Notes under the pieces: generated by a model | Databases searched by the model: none | Told to the model about the DNA's origin: nothing | What the model saw: the letters and a program-made list of their open reading frames with translations, nothing else | Source of the DNA: Cyclina sinensis | Taxonomy: Eukaryota; Mollusca; Bivalvia; Venerida; Veneridae | Assembly: GCA_012932295.1 (NCBI GenBank) | Contig: JAAONU010000014.1 | Coordinates: 21,346,011 to 21,410,010 of the forward strand | Direction: 5' to 3' | Length of the DNA stretch: 64,000 nt | Made by a program: the position numbers and the translations under genes | In this document: piece after piece, positions 63,854 through 64,000 of the stretch | How positions within the stretch are numbered: position 1 is the first letter of the stretch | Layout of the letters: every line of letters begins with the position of its first letter

Positions 63854-64000
63854 CTATAAAGGTGAAAGATAATAGAGTATTTTTGGGTGTTTATTTTGTT
63901 TCCTTTGTTCCTCATTTTTTGGAGGGTCAGAGGGGAGGGAGTTTGGTGCAATAATAGCTAATAGTTACAAAGCAGAATATTACACCATTATATCCTCCTA

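Noticed and set aside
12567..63853. Two or more separate adjacent genes (SPRY gene and ROCO gene)
   Set aside because: Intron phases match across the proposed boundary (exons 25 to 30) and no stop, poly(A) signal or start-like exon is evident between them.

Overview
This is animal nuclear DNA. It is AT-rich, the coding sequence is split into dozens of short exons with GT-AG borders, and the introns hold many DNA-transposon-like repeats. The repeats with ends like GAGGGCCATGATGGCCC...CTCACCTGAG, the TTAACCC-ended MITEs and the CCGTCCGTCCG-rich units are the kind I associate with bivalve molluscs. The organism call (a clam-like bivalve) is inference from repeat style and gene content; no marker gene is present.

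One very large gene on the minus strand accounts for essentially all coding signal. I reconstructed 60 shared exons (63853 down to 12567) plus two alternative 3' ends. Nearly every splice junction joins in phase, which is the main evidence for a single transcription unit. The gene is cut at its 5' end by the right window edge, so no promoter or start codon is visible. The in-window protein is about 3,150 residues (short 3' end) or 3,390 residues (long 3' end).

Domain order, N to C: second half of a SPRY-like domain (63.9-62.3 kb); helical/coiled region (61.9-60.4 kb); unrecognised conserved-looking blocks (60.1-58.4 kb); a 13-cysteine module (57.9-57.7 kb); a clear SPRY domain (52.5-51.8 kb); a long unassigned region (50.8-41.7 kb); leucine-rich repeats interrupted by one canonical EF-hand loop (41.8-36.3 kb); a complete Roc GTPase (34.4-32.1 kb); a COR domain (30.6-26.2 kb); a degenerate TIR-like domain (26.0-23.9 kb); a second, canonical TIR (23.5-19.6 kb); a Lys-rich linker and helical C-terminal region (19.0-13.2 kb); and a disordered tail. 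The tail ends in one of two alternative last exons (10.4 kb or 4.9+0.2 kb), and both finish in a CaaX prenylation motif (CVIA or CVIQ). It reads as a ROCO-family signalling protein: a GTP-regulated dimer scaffold carrying TIR effector domains and a membrane-targeting tail.

Several exons carry frame breaks or an in-frame stop (about 42.07, 42.03, 41.85, 41.82, 20.08, 19.65 and 13.34 kb). Two lie in homopolymers, so uncorrected long-read assembly error is the first explanation; a decaying allele is the second.

The introns contain non-autonomous DNA elements with inverted ends, tandem-repeat-bearing elements, a 62-bp minisatellite, a nested MITE insertion, inverted copies of one repeat family, and short tandem duplications. 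I see no rRNA, functional tRNA, CRISPR or bacterial-type features, and no convincing gene on the plus strand.
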